Source: Pleurostoma richardsiae (Eukaryota > Ascomycota > Sordariomycetes > Calosphaeriales > Pleurostomataceae). Taken from it: a DNA stretch of 64,000 nucleotides. Of this stretch, positions 53,064 through 64,000 are shown in pieces; the first letter of the stretch is position 1; the number at the start of each line of letters is the position of its first letter. The stretch covers positions 647,115 to 711,114 of the forward strand of contig JANBVO010000017.1 of assembly GCA_030052745.1 (NCBI GenBank), in the 5' to 3' direction. The position numbers were made by a program, and so were the translations under genes. The notes below the pieces were generated by a model. That model was not told the origin of the DNA, did no database searches, and saw nothing but the letters and a program-made list of their open reading frames with translations.

Positions 53064-54765
53064 ATGGAAGCAATGACGATTCTAGACCTTCTTCCCGCGT
53101 TGCCCTGGCAGGCCTCGCCGTCCAAGATCTTTGTGGGCCTGGCCGTCATTATCGTCATCTTCTACACCCTCTACGCTGTCATCTCCTACGACAAACGGCG
53201 ACGACACCTGCCCCCCGGCCCTCGTGGCCTCCCCGTCATCGGCAATCTTCTCGACTTTGCCGACGCGGAAAACCACACTGTGCAGGCCATGAAGTGGGCA
53301 AAAGAGTATGGTGACATTTTTTGCGTGCAGATCGGTGGCTCCGACTTCATCTTCCTCAACTCGCCCAGAGTGGTCAAGGACCTCTTGGACAAGCGCTCTA
53401 ACATCTACTCTTCGCGCCCCGAGATGCCCGTCGCCAACGAGGCTTACAGCAACTCGCGTCGCCAGCTCTTCATGCCCTACAGCACCCAATGGCGGAGTGT
53501 ACGCAAGCTTAGCCACGGCCTGTTAAGTAGCACGGCTGCGCAGGCGTACAAGCCCGTGCAGGAGTTCGAGTCGCGCCAACTGCTCTACGACATCCTCGAC
53601 ACACCCGAGGACTTCTACCAGCATAACCGCCGGTACTCAGCCAGCGTCATCATGACAGTGACGTATGGCAGTAGGCTGCCGTCGTGGGACGACCCTCTCA
53701 TGACCAGCATCTATAGCGTTCTTGACAACTTTACTGAGATGATCCGGCCCGGGCGCTTCGTTGTCGAGGCCTTTCCAGCCCTGAAGCATCTCCCCGAGTG
53801 GATGCTGGGCAGCTGGCGCACCTACTCGGCCAAGAAACATGCCCACGATGCTAAAGTTTACCTGGGCCTATGGCGCGATATGAAAGACAAGGTGGAAAGG
53901 GGCACCGCACCACCGTGCTACTGCCGAGACTTCTATCTGCAGAGCCCCGACAAGTTTGACATCGACGAGGAGCTCTCGGCATATACCGCCGGTGGCCTGG
54001 TCGAGGCGGGCAGTGAGACCACGGGCATGGCGCTAAACAACTTCATTCTCGCCATGGTCAAGTGGCCCGAGGTCCTGAAACGCGGTCAAGAGGAGATTGA
54101 CCGCGTCGTTGGGCCCGGTCGCTTTCCGGACTGGGATGACGAGCTTCAGCTGCCATACGTCCGCGCCATCGTCAAGGAGTGTCTTCGGTGGAGGCCCATC
54201 AGCAGGACGGGCATTGTGCACTCCAACACAGTTGACGATTGGTACGAGGGCTACTTCATTCCCAAGGGCTCCAGCATCATTTTGAACTGGTGGTAAGTAT
54301 AACCTCAAGCAAAATCATGTCCGCCAGAACCGTGCTCCGGATGCTGATGCCGCATCCAGGGCCATCCACTACAATCCCGAAATTCACCCCGAACCCGATA
54401 CCTTCAAGCCCGATCGCTACCTCAAGCACCCAGAGCACTCCTCGCACTACTTCAACACAGCCGACCCGTACGCGCGCGACCATTATGGATATGGTGCTGG
54501 TCGCCGTATCTGCCCTGGCAGCCATGTTGCCGAGTACTCTCTGTACATCAACCTGGCTCGCGTCCTCTGGGCCTTCGACATCAAGCCCAAGATCGGAGCT
54601 GACGGCAAGCCGGTTCAGCCTGCCATGGGGTTCTTCGATGGTGTTATGGCGGTGCCGAAGCCGTTTGAGTGCGAGATCACGCCGCGGAGTGAGAGTAAGG
54701 CTGAGCTGATTCAAGAGATGTGGGCGTCACAGTCGAAGGCCGACTACCGTACTAACGAGCAGTAA
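53064..54765 (+). CDS. Cytochrome P450 (OrdA/CYP64-like region), second P450
   Basis: About 544 residues from two exons (53064-54292 and 54360-54765). The 67-bp intron is GTAAGT...CATCCAG and splits the Trp codon in LNWWAIHYNPE. The N-terminal anchor is FVGLAVIIVIFYTLYAVISY, then the hinge LPPGPRGLPVIGNLLDF. The I-helix AGSETTG, ExxR (KECLRWRP), the PERF-like FKPDRYL and the haem loop YGAGRRICPG are all present. In the haem loop the usually conserved Phe is Tyr (HYGYGAGRRICPG). The stretch YSSRPEMPVANEAYS with LSSTAAQAYKPVQEFES recalls the O-methylsterigmatocystin oxidoreductase group; subfamily is from memory and unsure. Start ATG 53064 was chosen; ATG 53073 is also possible. It closes the right module next to the SDR. 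Substrate unknown. Confidence 0.9.
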
Positions 54766-56146
54766 TCGTTAAGTACGTTTTATAACGAGTTTTATAAGGT
54801 AAGGAAAGGAAATACTACACTTTGGATAATCCTGTCCGAAGGATAGTTTTGAGATGAATTAGACCTTAGCCAAATAATCGCCATCTGTGGTCACTGCGTT
54901 GCTATACAACAGCCGGGCGGCCAGTTATCGATTGACAACGGCCTCGTCTCTTTGTCCACAGGCTGATGATCTTTACGCATTCCTAGGCGTCTGGTCGATG
55001 TGTACGGACAGCAGGAATACGGGCACCAGAGTTCACGCAATTCGATGTACCGGAGTGGTCGCGGCGGGTGGAGCTGGTTTGAAATATTTACACTAGCCGG
55101 AACTCTAGCGGTGAGAGCTGTTGACGCCGAGACGGTCATCTCTGGAACGATCGACATCGGCTGCGACTATCACTGGCGGAAACTGGCGGAAACTGCTGAC
55201 CCTGGTGGAGAATTGCACGGACAGGTCTTTGTGCTCGAGTGCGCTGCGCGGATAATGTCCGGGGCAATCGACGCCGAACCACACATTGTATCGGCAACAG
55301 ACCTGGAGCCGATGCTGACGCATGATAAACGATTCCGGTAGCCCCTGTTCACAACTAACACTTCTGGCGGTGGGTGATTCTGGAAGCAACCGCCAGTCGT
55401 CAAGTCTGCGTGATCAGTTCCTCGGGAACCAAACACCCTCGAGTCAGTGATTCGTCTATAGCCAACTTTACAACGCAAGTACAGGTTTCACGTAAAAAAG
55501 GGTCAGATTCTGGCTGGTATGTTTCCTTTTCGGGACGCGACGAGTCGCCGCTTTTGGAGTACTTTTTGTACACTTGAAACGATAAGATGGGGTCGCCCAA
55601 TTACGCACCCCACCCCTATTTACTGGACGCACCCCGCGCTATTAAGGCTAACTGTCTTGGAGTGGTAAGCGCTGTATCTACTAGAGAGATGTCTATTTCC
55701 TGGAAATGAATCTAGCGCTAAGCGTTCAATACTTAGTACATTCGGTGAACAATTGACTTTCTACATTAATATCTACTATTCTGTGGTACTTTTGGTCAAG
55801 ATGCTGCTACTTTTTATGGCTTAGTCTGAGGGCACAAGCGTGGGACGGCCGTACAGAGCTTCTTGTGCTGCTTCTGTCCGTAGGATTTCTGATCGTTCCT
55901 TGTTTCTATTTATTAAGAGCAAGTGTTTTAACTATGGTAGTGGTCTACCGTCAATAGAAGCTACCCGACTATTATCGGCGGCGACGAAATCGCTATGCCG
56001 AATAAGGAGTCGTGAAGAAGGTGTACTTAGATACTACGAAAGTGAATATAGTAGGTGTTATTAAAAAATGGAGAGAGTAAGAATAACGACTATGTTAGTT
56101 ATATATATAATATTAACGAGTTTCTAGGTATTGTATATATTTCGAC
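54766..56146. other. Intergenic transition into the AT-rich block
   Basis: No gene supported up to about 55.8 kb. Composition changes from ordinary to TpA-rich between about 55.6 and 55.9 kb. A tandem GGCGGAAACT duplication is seen near 55174-55193. The frame at 55840-56064 is within or just before the RIP-like block and is not called. Confidence 0.4.
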
Positions 56147-58212
56147 GTGGACGACTATTCGTATATGGACGTTACTGTTAAAGAGGATATTATAGTTTTT
56201 TTGGAGTGGATGCTGGATACGTATAAAAGGATACGAAAGCGGAGTACGGTTTACGAATATAAGAGGGTTTTTTTAATAGTTTATCGGAAGTCCGTATTTC
56301 GAGATTTTAATAAAGAAGCTAGTAGTAAGATTAACGATATAAGTTTAAGTAATTAAATATTATTCCTTACTATTTACTTTTTTAGTATATTAACGGCTAT
56401 TTTATAGTTACGTATGCGTTAGATATAAAGATAAAAGAAAAACTAGTTATAAACGTCGACGACATTTATCTTATCCTATATTATTATTAAGTCTTTAACG
56501 CTTCGGTGTTCTCTAATAAATAATAACGGATAGGAATGGTATTATTGTTCTTACTTTAAGCTTATATAGCTATTCGATTAAAAGTCTTCGTTTATAAGCT
56601 ATTAAATAAAAATCACATTCGAAAACATTATCTAGAATAGAAAGATAATAACTAGGAAGAAAAAGAATTTAAACTTAAAGAGATTAATTTTAAAACTTTC
56701 TATTACAAAGATTTTAATCTCTTTCTTCTTTCGAATCCTAAAAGTAACCGCGATATCTAGCTTATAGAAGTAACTTTAAAATATACGAAGAATTATAAGA
56801 AGAGAGCTAATCCGTACGTATATTATTCTATACTAGGAAAATCGTTTAATATTATAATAGAAAAACATTCGTATTCTATAAGGTAGAAGATTTTATATTC
56901 GACCCGACTCTACTTATGGTAACTATAGGTTTCTTCGATAACACATTTAACTCTAATATAAGATCGGTCGAAGAGTTCTACCGCGTTAAGGTTTTACCTT
57001 TACGGCGGTCCTTAGAGTTTCGTTAGAAAAAAGAAATACTTAACATCCTAATGTTTCGACAAGCCGTATAAACTAACGACGATCTCCGAACCTCTCCTCC
57101 GATCTTTAAAGAAGCCGAAGCTTTATATTACTATACATATCTCTATTACCTATAAAGATTTAGTCTAACTTGTAAGCTTATATAAATCCTTACGGTATAT
57201 ATGATTCGCCGAGGAACTAGAGAGGCCGTAGAAGGTACGTTTACCCCTAATACTAGGTTTGGACATATCGATTTAATACTATTAAGCCGTCGCTATATAA
57301 AGATAACTTCAGTAGGTTATATATTATATAAATACCGTTATTTATTAAACGTATATTAATTAGAAAATTCAGTGCGATACGGTTACTATTTTTCTCGGCC
57401 GTCCTTCTTAGAAAACCCTAATAAAGTTAGCGACTTATATAAGCCGCTATATTGACCTTAAAGTACCGTATTAACCGAACTAAAAGAAGTTAGAGGATAT
57501 TAAAGCCGACTTTTAACTAACGTCTTTAAAAGAACTCTACGATATATTATCTTAGGAAGTATATAGGTAGTTAGGATCGATTTCAGTAACCCGGATTATT
57601 AAAACAGAACTATACGTTATATATAAAAAAACAGACGATAAGGTACGTTTTATTCGAACGTACCTACGTAAATTAACTACGAAGATAACGAAAAAGAACT
57701 ACTTCGATAAGATCTATACCGCGGAAATAAACAAACAACTAAAAAACGAGATTAATTCTCTAATCGATAATAATAACTATACAGTACTACTAACTTATAA
57801 CCTCGAAGAACGTAAGGTATTCGTTAATTTCTTCTATATAAATAGTAAAGGTATCGATAAAGATATACAACTTAAGTATAAAATTATTACTATCCAAGCC
57901 ATATTCGCCTTAAGCTAGAGAAAAGAACCGCAGCGGAGAAAAAAGGAGGCAATACCTTCTCCTAAACGTAATACATATATATATAGCTAGTATTTCTTTT
58001 ATTTCTAAAAGGATTCAAGTACTAAAAAATTCTACTTTATCTACAAAACTAAAGATTATATAAAGACCTAGTATTTACATCGTTACAGTTCGGAAAACCT
58101 TATACCTTACTTAAAACCCGGATATCGGAAAAAGTCGTTAAAATGTATAAGACCTCTAACGTTTAAAAACTACGTTGCTTTAATTTATAATTACGATATA
58201 TTTAACCGATAG
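56147..58212 (+). pseudogene. RIP-degraded DUF3435 ('FluG-domain') tyrosine-recombinase-like gene with C2H2 tail
   Basis: A decayed frame of about 690 codons with many TAG/TAA stops and at least one frame change. The N-terminal part (DVTVKEDIIVFLEWMLDTY; KRSTVYEYKRVFLIVYRKS) is still open. Downstream, VINVDDIYLILYYY (about 56450-56490) and the region around 56700-56840 (FKTFYYKDFNLFLL; KKRANPYVYYS) follow the catalytic-domain order of DUF3435 proteins. A YMIRRGTREAVEG segment near 57190-57240 matches their RRG block. The C-terminal helical region is clear: TLIKLATYISRYIDLKVPY, then KVRFIRTYLRKLTTK and NYFDKIYTAEINKQLKNEI. The end resembles the C2H2-like tail (FYFIYKTKDYIKT; LTFKNYVALIYNYDIFNR, stop at 58210). 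Stops fall mainly where Gln or Trp codons would be, as RIP predicts. DUF3435 includes the captain recombinases that mobilise Starships, but many solitary copies also exist. Confidence 0.7.
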
Positions 58213-59809
58213 GCGTAATATAAGTACTAAAGCCGTATAGGAGTTTCTTAACGGTAATTTCGATAAAGAACGGTAATCTCGATTTACCGTATTAGATAAA
58301 CAAAACAAAGTTTTATAATATAAATTAACTTCTATTAATAACTCCTAATAATACTTACAAATATATTACCCATCTTTATTTCTTAAACGAATTATTTTCG
58401 GCTCTTATTATTAACGATCTTTCTAAGTATCTATCTAAGATCTTTCCTAAATATCGTACTTAAAATCCTAACTTCCATTAACCGTAGTAAAATCCGACGG
58501 CGGATTTTATTGTTATAAAAGGGGCATTTAAACTTTCTACTATATTTATTCAAGCAGGGAGTACAGAATATATAACTTAAATAGTATGAGTTTCTATAAT
58601 ACTAAGATTTAACGAGATATACTACATAATACTATAAACGGGCCCTTGTACTCGTTAACGTTATTAAAGTAAAACGGATACTTATCGAATGTTATAGAAA
58701 TTAGAATCCGAAGCGTATACCGTAAATAGGTTAATGAGCTTTTACTATAGATCTCGTAGACTATCTACGGCTCATTAAGACAGGGTTAAATATAGGTTAA
58801 ATCTACTTATATAGCTATAAACCCTAAATACGAATCCTTTATCGAAGAACGTTGTAAAATAACGAAAGTAATTACTAGTATTAGCTTAAGTTATATTTAT
58901 AACTTACACCGTAGAACTAATTTTTAAAGTCGTCTTACTTTTATTCGAATTTAATATCCTATATTAATAACGATGTTTAGTAAATAAGTTAATTACGAAA
59001 TGTAGGGTACGATTTAAAACGTATAAAGAAATAAATGTAAGAGTAAAAGTAGGTACGAAAAGGAATATATATAGTCGAGCGGCCGATAGATATATTATTA
59101 CGGCTACTCCTAAACTAATCGTCTTCTAATAATATATCCGCGCCTATTTTAAAAGCCCCTACTCGTCCTAAAAGAACTAATCGATACGAAATATACTTTA
59201 TATATACTAACTGAGCTTATAATATGCGTTACGGCCTATTTGTACTTTCGAAATGACTAGCCTTTAGTAAAGGGCTGTAACCTTTAGTACGGTAGTAGAG
59301 ATAGTATCCGACTACTATACTCTTACGAAGCTAATGTCTCTCGTAGAAATTATAGAAGAACGGTTAGTTAAGTTAAGAGAAGTAGATTTTCACCGACCAA
59401 ATTTAAAGTTTATATTTTATATCTACCTAATATAATAACTATTAAACAGGTATCGAGTTAAAAGTCGGCTATATAGTCCTAGTATAATAGTCTATAGAAG
59501 CGTATATTTCGCGAGTCGAAGCCTTCTTCGAAGATAATCTCCGCTTATACGTTAACGGACGTACTAATCGTACCTCGTAGTTCCGTAGCGACGTACTGTA
59601 GTTATATAACTAAACTGAAAGTATAGAGAACATATAAGACCGTTTTTTTCCGTTTTTCTTTTACTTAATAGTTATTTTTTCTTATTTTCCGTCTTTTTTT
59701 AGTTTTATTTTACTTTTTTACGTTTACCTTTACTTCGTTAATTATTTATTCGCTTGATATTATTCTTTTCGTTTTCTATCGTAATCTTTAAGAATAATTA
59801 CTTAAAACG
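58213..59809. other. AT-rich spacer inside the RIP-like block
   Basis: No continuous decayed frame was recognised on either strand. A pyrimidine-rich T/C tract at about 59640-59760 just precedes the second decayed frame and could be its old promoter or leader. Confidence 0.35.
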
Positions 59810-61900
59810 GAGAAGTAGATTTTTTTTCGAACCTCTTCCTGTTTAATTATAATCGAAATGGTTTTTTAACTAGTAAAGACGACGGAAAGTCGGAACTATC
59901 TTTCGATATTAATAACTTAATAACCGAATTTACGTAAGATTTTCTAGAAGTCTCTAGAAAATCCGACGACGGTAATATTATCTTAGCTAGTATTGGTTTC
60001 GATCCTTACTTTAATAACCATTACCTTTAATAGACGGAAAAGTATAAAATTACTAAGATAGTAGATAAGTCCTTTACTTTCCTAATAGTATCTTAATAAA
60101 CTAAAGGAGCCGGAAAGAGCGATCCGATCGAAAGTACTGTTAATTGTTCTAAAGCTATCGATATTAATCTTAACGGTAATTTACTAAGAAATTCTCCGTT
60201 TTTACTAATATTATTCAATCTAATTAAATACGTCGCCGAAGTAAATAACGATATAAGTAAAAAAAACCGAACTTTCGTTTATTATAAAAACTTACTAGCT
60301 TCTTTAAACTTAATAACCTTTACTATATCTTAAAGGATTAATAAAACTAACTTTCATGTTTTTTCGCCGGCAGCCTCCGAACCGATAAGTCATTCGAAGA
60401 CTACCTTAAGAAACGTACCCTCTACCGATATAAACGGTTACGAAAGATTTACCATAATTACAACTAACTTAGTTTTAATACTTAAGCTATTCTCGGACGC
60501 TATAAATATAATCGATAATAATAGTTTAAAAAAAACTAATATATTCGAATATTAAGAGACCGGTAAAACTAAAAAGACAACATCTAATCATACAGTCGAT
60601 CTAGTTACCAACGACGGTATCGTTAAATCTCCCGTCCTTACCCCAGCCGTTACTATCTTAGGTACGTTACTTAATATAAGAAACGTACGTACCGACTATA
60701 TTCTTTCGCCTAAACCGGCTATTAGTATTTTTTATTCGCTTATAATTATTAAATTTAAGAAGCTCTTTAGAGATAACGATACGGACGACGCTATATCTTT
60801 AGCCTTTAACCTATCTTACAAGAGTTCTAATTAGGATAACGGTAGTACCGCTTCGTTTAAAAGAAAGTTTTTCTTAAGTCCTTCGCTTAGCCTAAGTAAG
60901 ACCGAATCAGCCATACCTCCTATTAATAATAGTTAGCGTTCGGAGGACTAAAAGCCTTAGCAATCCTCTACCTTTATTAGTACCTCTAAAATTTCCGAAG
61001 GTAACTACAGACCGACCTACATTTTAATCGATCTTACCGTAAATAATTAAAGTAACGGCGAAAATAGTAGGATATTTTTAGAAACTTCTAAAGAACTTTT
61101 TAAAAAATCCGACGATATAAAAGTTAACGAAGCGAGAGGCTACGTAAATAAAAGACGCCGTCCTTCGGTACTTTCGATCGTTTCTACGCGAACTACTAAA
61201 AGACGTTATACGGAAACGGGAGCCATACTATTTCCTCGTAACGATAATGAGGAACTTATATTAAAGCGGCGAAAGATTAATATTACGTTCGATTTAAAGG
61301 CGGTAACGGTATACGTTACTTCAATATCTCCTAAAAAGAAAATCCATAAATGTACTTAGAATAGCGATACTAAATCTTAATAAAACATAAAACGAGAGGA
61401 AATATTCCTTAAGAGGTAAGTTAACGAGGTCGGATTTTGTAAAGACGGATTCTTTATCGAATACGAGATTCGGCTATTAAAAAGCTCTTATCTTCTAAGT
61501 AAGTTGGTTCTTATTAAGTAGGACTTAAAGGAAAAAACGTATAAAGGCGAGAATATGTTTAATGATAAGTATAAAGTAACGGCGAAATAGATAAAGTCTT
61601 TCTTACTCTATCTTATTAAGTATTAATATAAAGGTACTTTTATTCTTAGTTAAATATAAATACTATCGAGGAGTATTTTATATAAGAATCGATTTTAAAC
61701 TACTCGTCCGTTATTTAAAGAGTAAAGGACTGTCGATAAAAACTATAAGCGTCCTTATTAACGGCGAACTAGTCGAGGTACTTTAATTAAGCTATTAATT
61801 GAAGAGATTCGAATAAAAAAAGAGGCTTTAAAACGTTGTTATAGTTATTAGTAGACTTTAATTGGGGTAGTTTCGGTATCGAAATTAATGTAATAAATAG
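59810..61900 (+). pseudogene. Second decayed long frame in the RIP-like block, family unknown
   Basis: One plus-strand frame remains readable for about 690 codons with only occasional stops, far more open than the surroundings. Pieces include NNLITEFT and VSRKSDDGNIILASIGFDPY near the start, then SHSKTTLRNVPSTDINGYE, SNHTVDLVTNDGIVKSPVL, then VNKRRRPSVLSIVSTRTTK and IKSFLLYLIKY near the end. It is rich in Ser, Asn, Asp, Lys and Ile; Ile/Asn/Lys are inflated by the AT bias. A central low-complexity Ser-rich part and a basic patch (KRRRP, TTKRRYTE) suggest a nuclear or DNA-associated protein, but I do not recognise the family. It follows the DUF3435 relic in the same direction, so both may belong to one element. 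Confidence 0.45.
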
Positions 61901-64000
61901 TAATCGGTCGAAATCCGATTAGTCGCGAAAGTTATTAAAGATAAAGTGAATTAAGGTAAATCGTTAAGCTCTATATTTCCTTAAGACTTTTTTAGATAGT
62001 AAAATCTAGTTCATTTATTAACGTTAATATAAGTACTAAAGGAAAGCGACGATAAGAAATAACTAGAAGTTCGTTAATGATAAATTACGATAGTATAGCG
62101 AATTTATTAAGGTATACTATAGTAATATAAGTTACGTAGAGATATAGTCGGTTTTTCGAAGTAATAACTAGAAAATAAACCTATAACCGTAGTTTTTTAA
62201 TATCGGTGTATTAAAAAAAGTTATAAAGGAAAAAGGCGTAAGTAAAAAGTATGTAGGTATATCGAGAAGTATAATATTTGTTCCTTTAACCGTTCCTTAT
62301 TAGTTATAATAGTAGCTGTAGTAAGGGTTCGCGAGAACGTTATGTTTATATTAAATTTATTCGACCGTTATTATTAAAATGCCTAATGTTATTCCTAAGT
62401 TAGGGTAATTAGAATAGCTATGATAAAGGGATTTTCTTTCTTATTTAATAGGGTAAGTCGTTGTAGCTGCTTTTACTAAAGATAAATAATAAGAGAGTTC
62501 CGTCTCTTTCGTTATGTTATAGTAATAGAAGCGTTTCGTCGTAATAATAAACTCTCTAGATTAAAATAAACGATAGAAGGAACAGTAGAGCCGAAGGAAG
62601 GATATAAGAAGAGGCTGTTAGTTTAGAGAACTTTAACGATATACCGACCGAAACGAAATCGTAGGTTCGTCGAACTAAAGACTTATTATATTAGTAAAGG
62701 ATAGTATAAATAGAAAAGGGCTTATCTACGTTAGGTAGATGTCGTAAGAGTCGAATAGTTATTAGATTACTTAACGCTTAACTTCTACCTTATAAGTTTA
62801 AAGTAACGTATTAATAACGGCGCGAAAAAGCGTTCTAGGCGTTATTTCTTCTTTATGTTTCGTAATATCCGCGATTAACGATATTCGACTTTCCTTCGAC
62901 GTAACAGGTCGCAATATCGAGTTACTTTTAAATCTATATATTATATAACGTAAATAGTCGGTAATTTAATATAATAACGTAACGTATAAACGCTGTCGCG
63001 AATACTGACGTAAAATACCGTTAAGCGATAACGGGTTGAGAACTTTGAGTAGAAAAATCGTAGTCGATAACGATCGAAGGGAGGTAAGTAAATTCTTTAC
63101 GTATTTAAGATTCGAAACTAAATAAGTAGATGTTCGAAGACGACAGCGTATTAGCGAAAATGACGACGCGGCCGCGGCTTTTCTTTTCCGTTCTAGATTA
63201 CTTCGAAGAAGTAATAGCGGTCTTTCTCGATTTTAATTTACGTAATTAACACTATTATTTTATAGTCGTAGATTAGAGATCGTTATCTTACGGTAAAGTA
63301 ACGTAGCGTGTTAATGTTAATAGCTCGTTTACGTAGTATTAAGCGTTTATCTTATTAAATCTACGTTAGTTTAAGTAAATTATATATAACGTATTAGAAT
63401 ATTAATATTATTATCTAAAAGAACTACGACGGGATGTTAGTACGTAATAGATAACTATAGGGTTAAGTATTTTAATAGCTAGTCGTAGTATCGTTTTTTT
63501 CGGTAAAGATGCTTAGTAGGGCGATTTAACTTTAAGTAGTAGTAGTTCTAGATGATTTTCAAACGTTTCGTAATATATTTTATAATTGCTAGTATTTATT
63601 ATAGTAAGTAACCTGTATACCGTTTCGATATTAGGAAGCCTAACCGTAGAGGAAAGCGGCAGTATAAAGCTCTTTACCTAGCTTACTAATAAGGAGCTTT
63701 CCAAATCTACTAACCGGTAAGGAAAGGATTAACTTCTAGCTTACCGCTTCGTAGTCCTCAACTCAGAAGAGTCGTTCTTAACAATCCTTAAAAATGACCA
63801 CGATAAACGTTATCCTATTTATAGGGAAAGCGATTTTCCACTACAGAAACTTAACTCTAAAAGAGTCCGTTTTTTACTTAATGAGTACCCGGTTAATCTA
63901 TCTTTTAAAACCTAAAACAAGCTCCTATCCACTAGTTGTAAAAGATATCTTCAAGACAGGATTTAAATTTTGGTGAGGCGCTCGGGCCAAGCGAAAAAGA
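61901..64000. other. AT-rich end of the RIP-like block and right window edge
   Basis: No decayed frame was recognised. The 60-codon frame at 63794-63976 is a chance open stretch. Ordinary composition returns at about 63,960, forty bases before the window ends. Confidence 0.35.

Larger units (their letters stand above)
55840..63960. mobile_element. RIP-like mutated AT-rich block, probably a dead transposable element
   Basis: From about 55.84 kb to 63.96 kb the sequence is dominated by TA steps. CA and TG steps are rare by eye, while CG is still common. That pattern is expected when CpA has been converted to TpA on both strands by repeat-induced point mutation, which acts on duplicated DNA. 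Two long decayed frames on the plus strand are recognisable inside. The right border is sharp: the last 40 bases of the window (GAGGCGCTCGGGCC) have ordinary composition. No terminal repeats or target-site duplication could be identified, so the true element ends are unknown, and the element may extend beyond the window. Confidence 0.65.

Noticed and set aside
53332-53344. TCGGTGGCTCCGA, matching the regulon palindrome
   Set aside because: It lies inside a coding exon of the second P450, far from the other sites; one such match is expected by chance.
1-64000. tRNA, rRNA or CRISPR features
   Set aside because: No cloverleaf-like sequence with a convincing T-loop, no rRNA stretch and no regularly spaced direct repeats were seen; CRISPR is not expected in a fungal nuclear genome.

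Overview
The window is genomic DNA of a filamentous ascomycete (Pezizomycotina). The genes are split by short introns (about 50-70 bp) with GTRAGT-type donors, CTAAY-like branch points and YAG acceptors. Several encode fungal families (Zn2Cys6 regulators, CYP504-like P450, DHA1 transporters, EthD protein). The last 8 kb has the look of repeat-induced point mutation (RIP). All gene models come from reading frames and splice signals by eye; no database search was run.

Left module (1-18.8 kb): the 3' end of a secreted subtilase, an O-methyltransferase, a Zn2Cys6 regulator (minus strand), an amidase, a short-chain dehydrogenase (SDR) and a CYP504/PhacB-like P450 (all minus), then a cis-aconitate-decarboxylase-like MmgE/PrpD enzyme, a secreted GH43 glycosidase and an amidohydrolase (plus). 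The palindrome TCGG-N5-CCGA occurs twice upstream of the regulator and once each upstream of the amidase, SDR and P450. I found only one other copy in the window, inside a distant coding exon. These four genes therefore look like a self-regulated regulon. Amidase plus CYP504-like P450 suggests use or modification of aryl-acetamides or aryl-acetates; this is inference.

Middle (18.8-36.3 kb): gene-poor DNA with degenerate repeat-like blocks and decayed frames. It still holds a well-formed three-exon EthD-domain gene, a C2H2 zinc-finger gene on the minus strand, a divergent MFS transporter/nitroreductase pair and a second Zn2Cys6 regulator.

Right module (36.3-54.8 kb): alpha/beta hydrolase and AMP-dependent acyl/aryl-CoA ligase (minus), Baeyer-Villiger-type monooxygenase (divergent from the ligase), a third Zn2Cys6 regulator, a second MFS transporter, a membrane-anchored SDR and a second P450. 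This resembles a tailoring or catabolic cluster. No PKS, NRPS or terpene synthase lies in the window.

Right end (about 55.8-63.96 kb): a TpA-rich, CpA/TpG-poor block holding a relic of a DUF3435 ('FluG-domain') tyrosine recombinase with a C-terminal C2H2 tail, followed by a second, unrecognised decayed frame. DUF3435 proteins include the captains of Starship giant transposons, so this may be a dead element of that kind.
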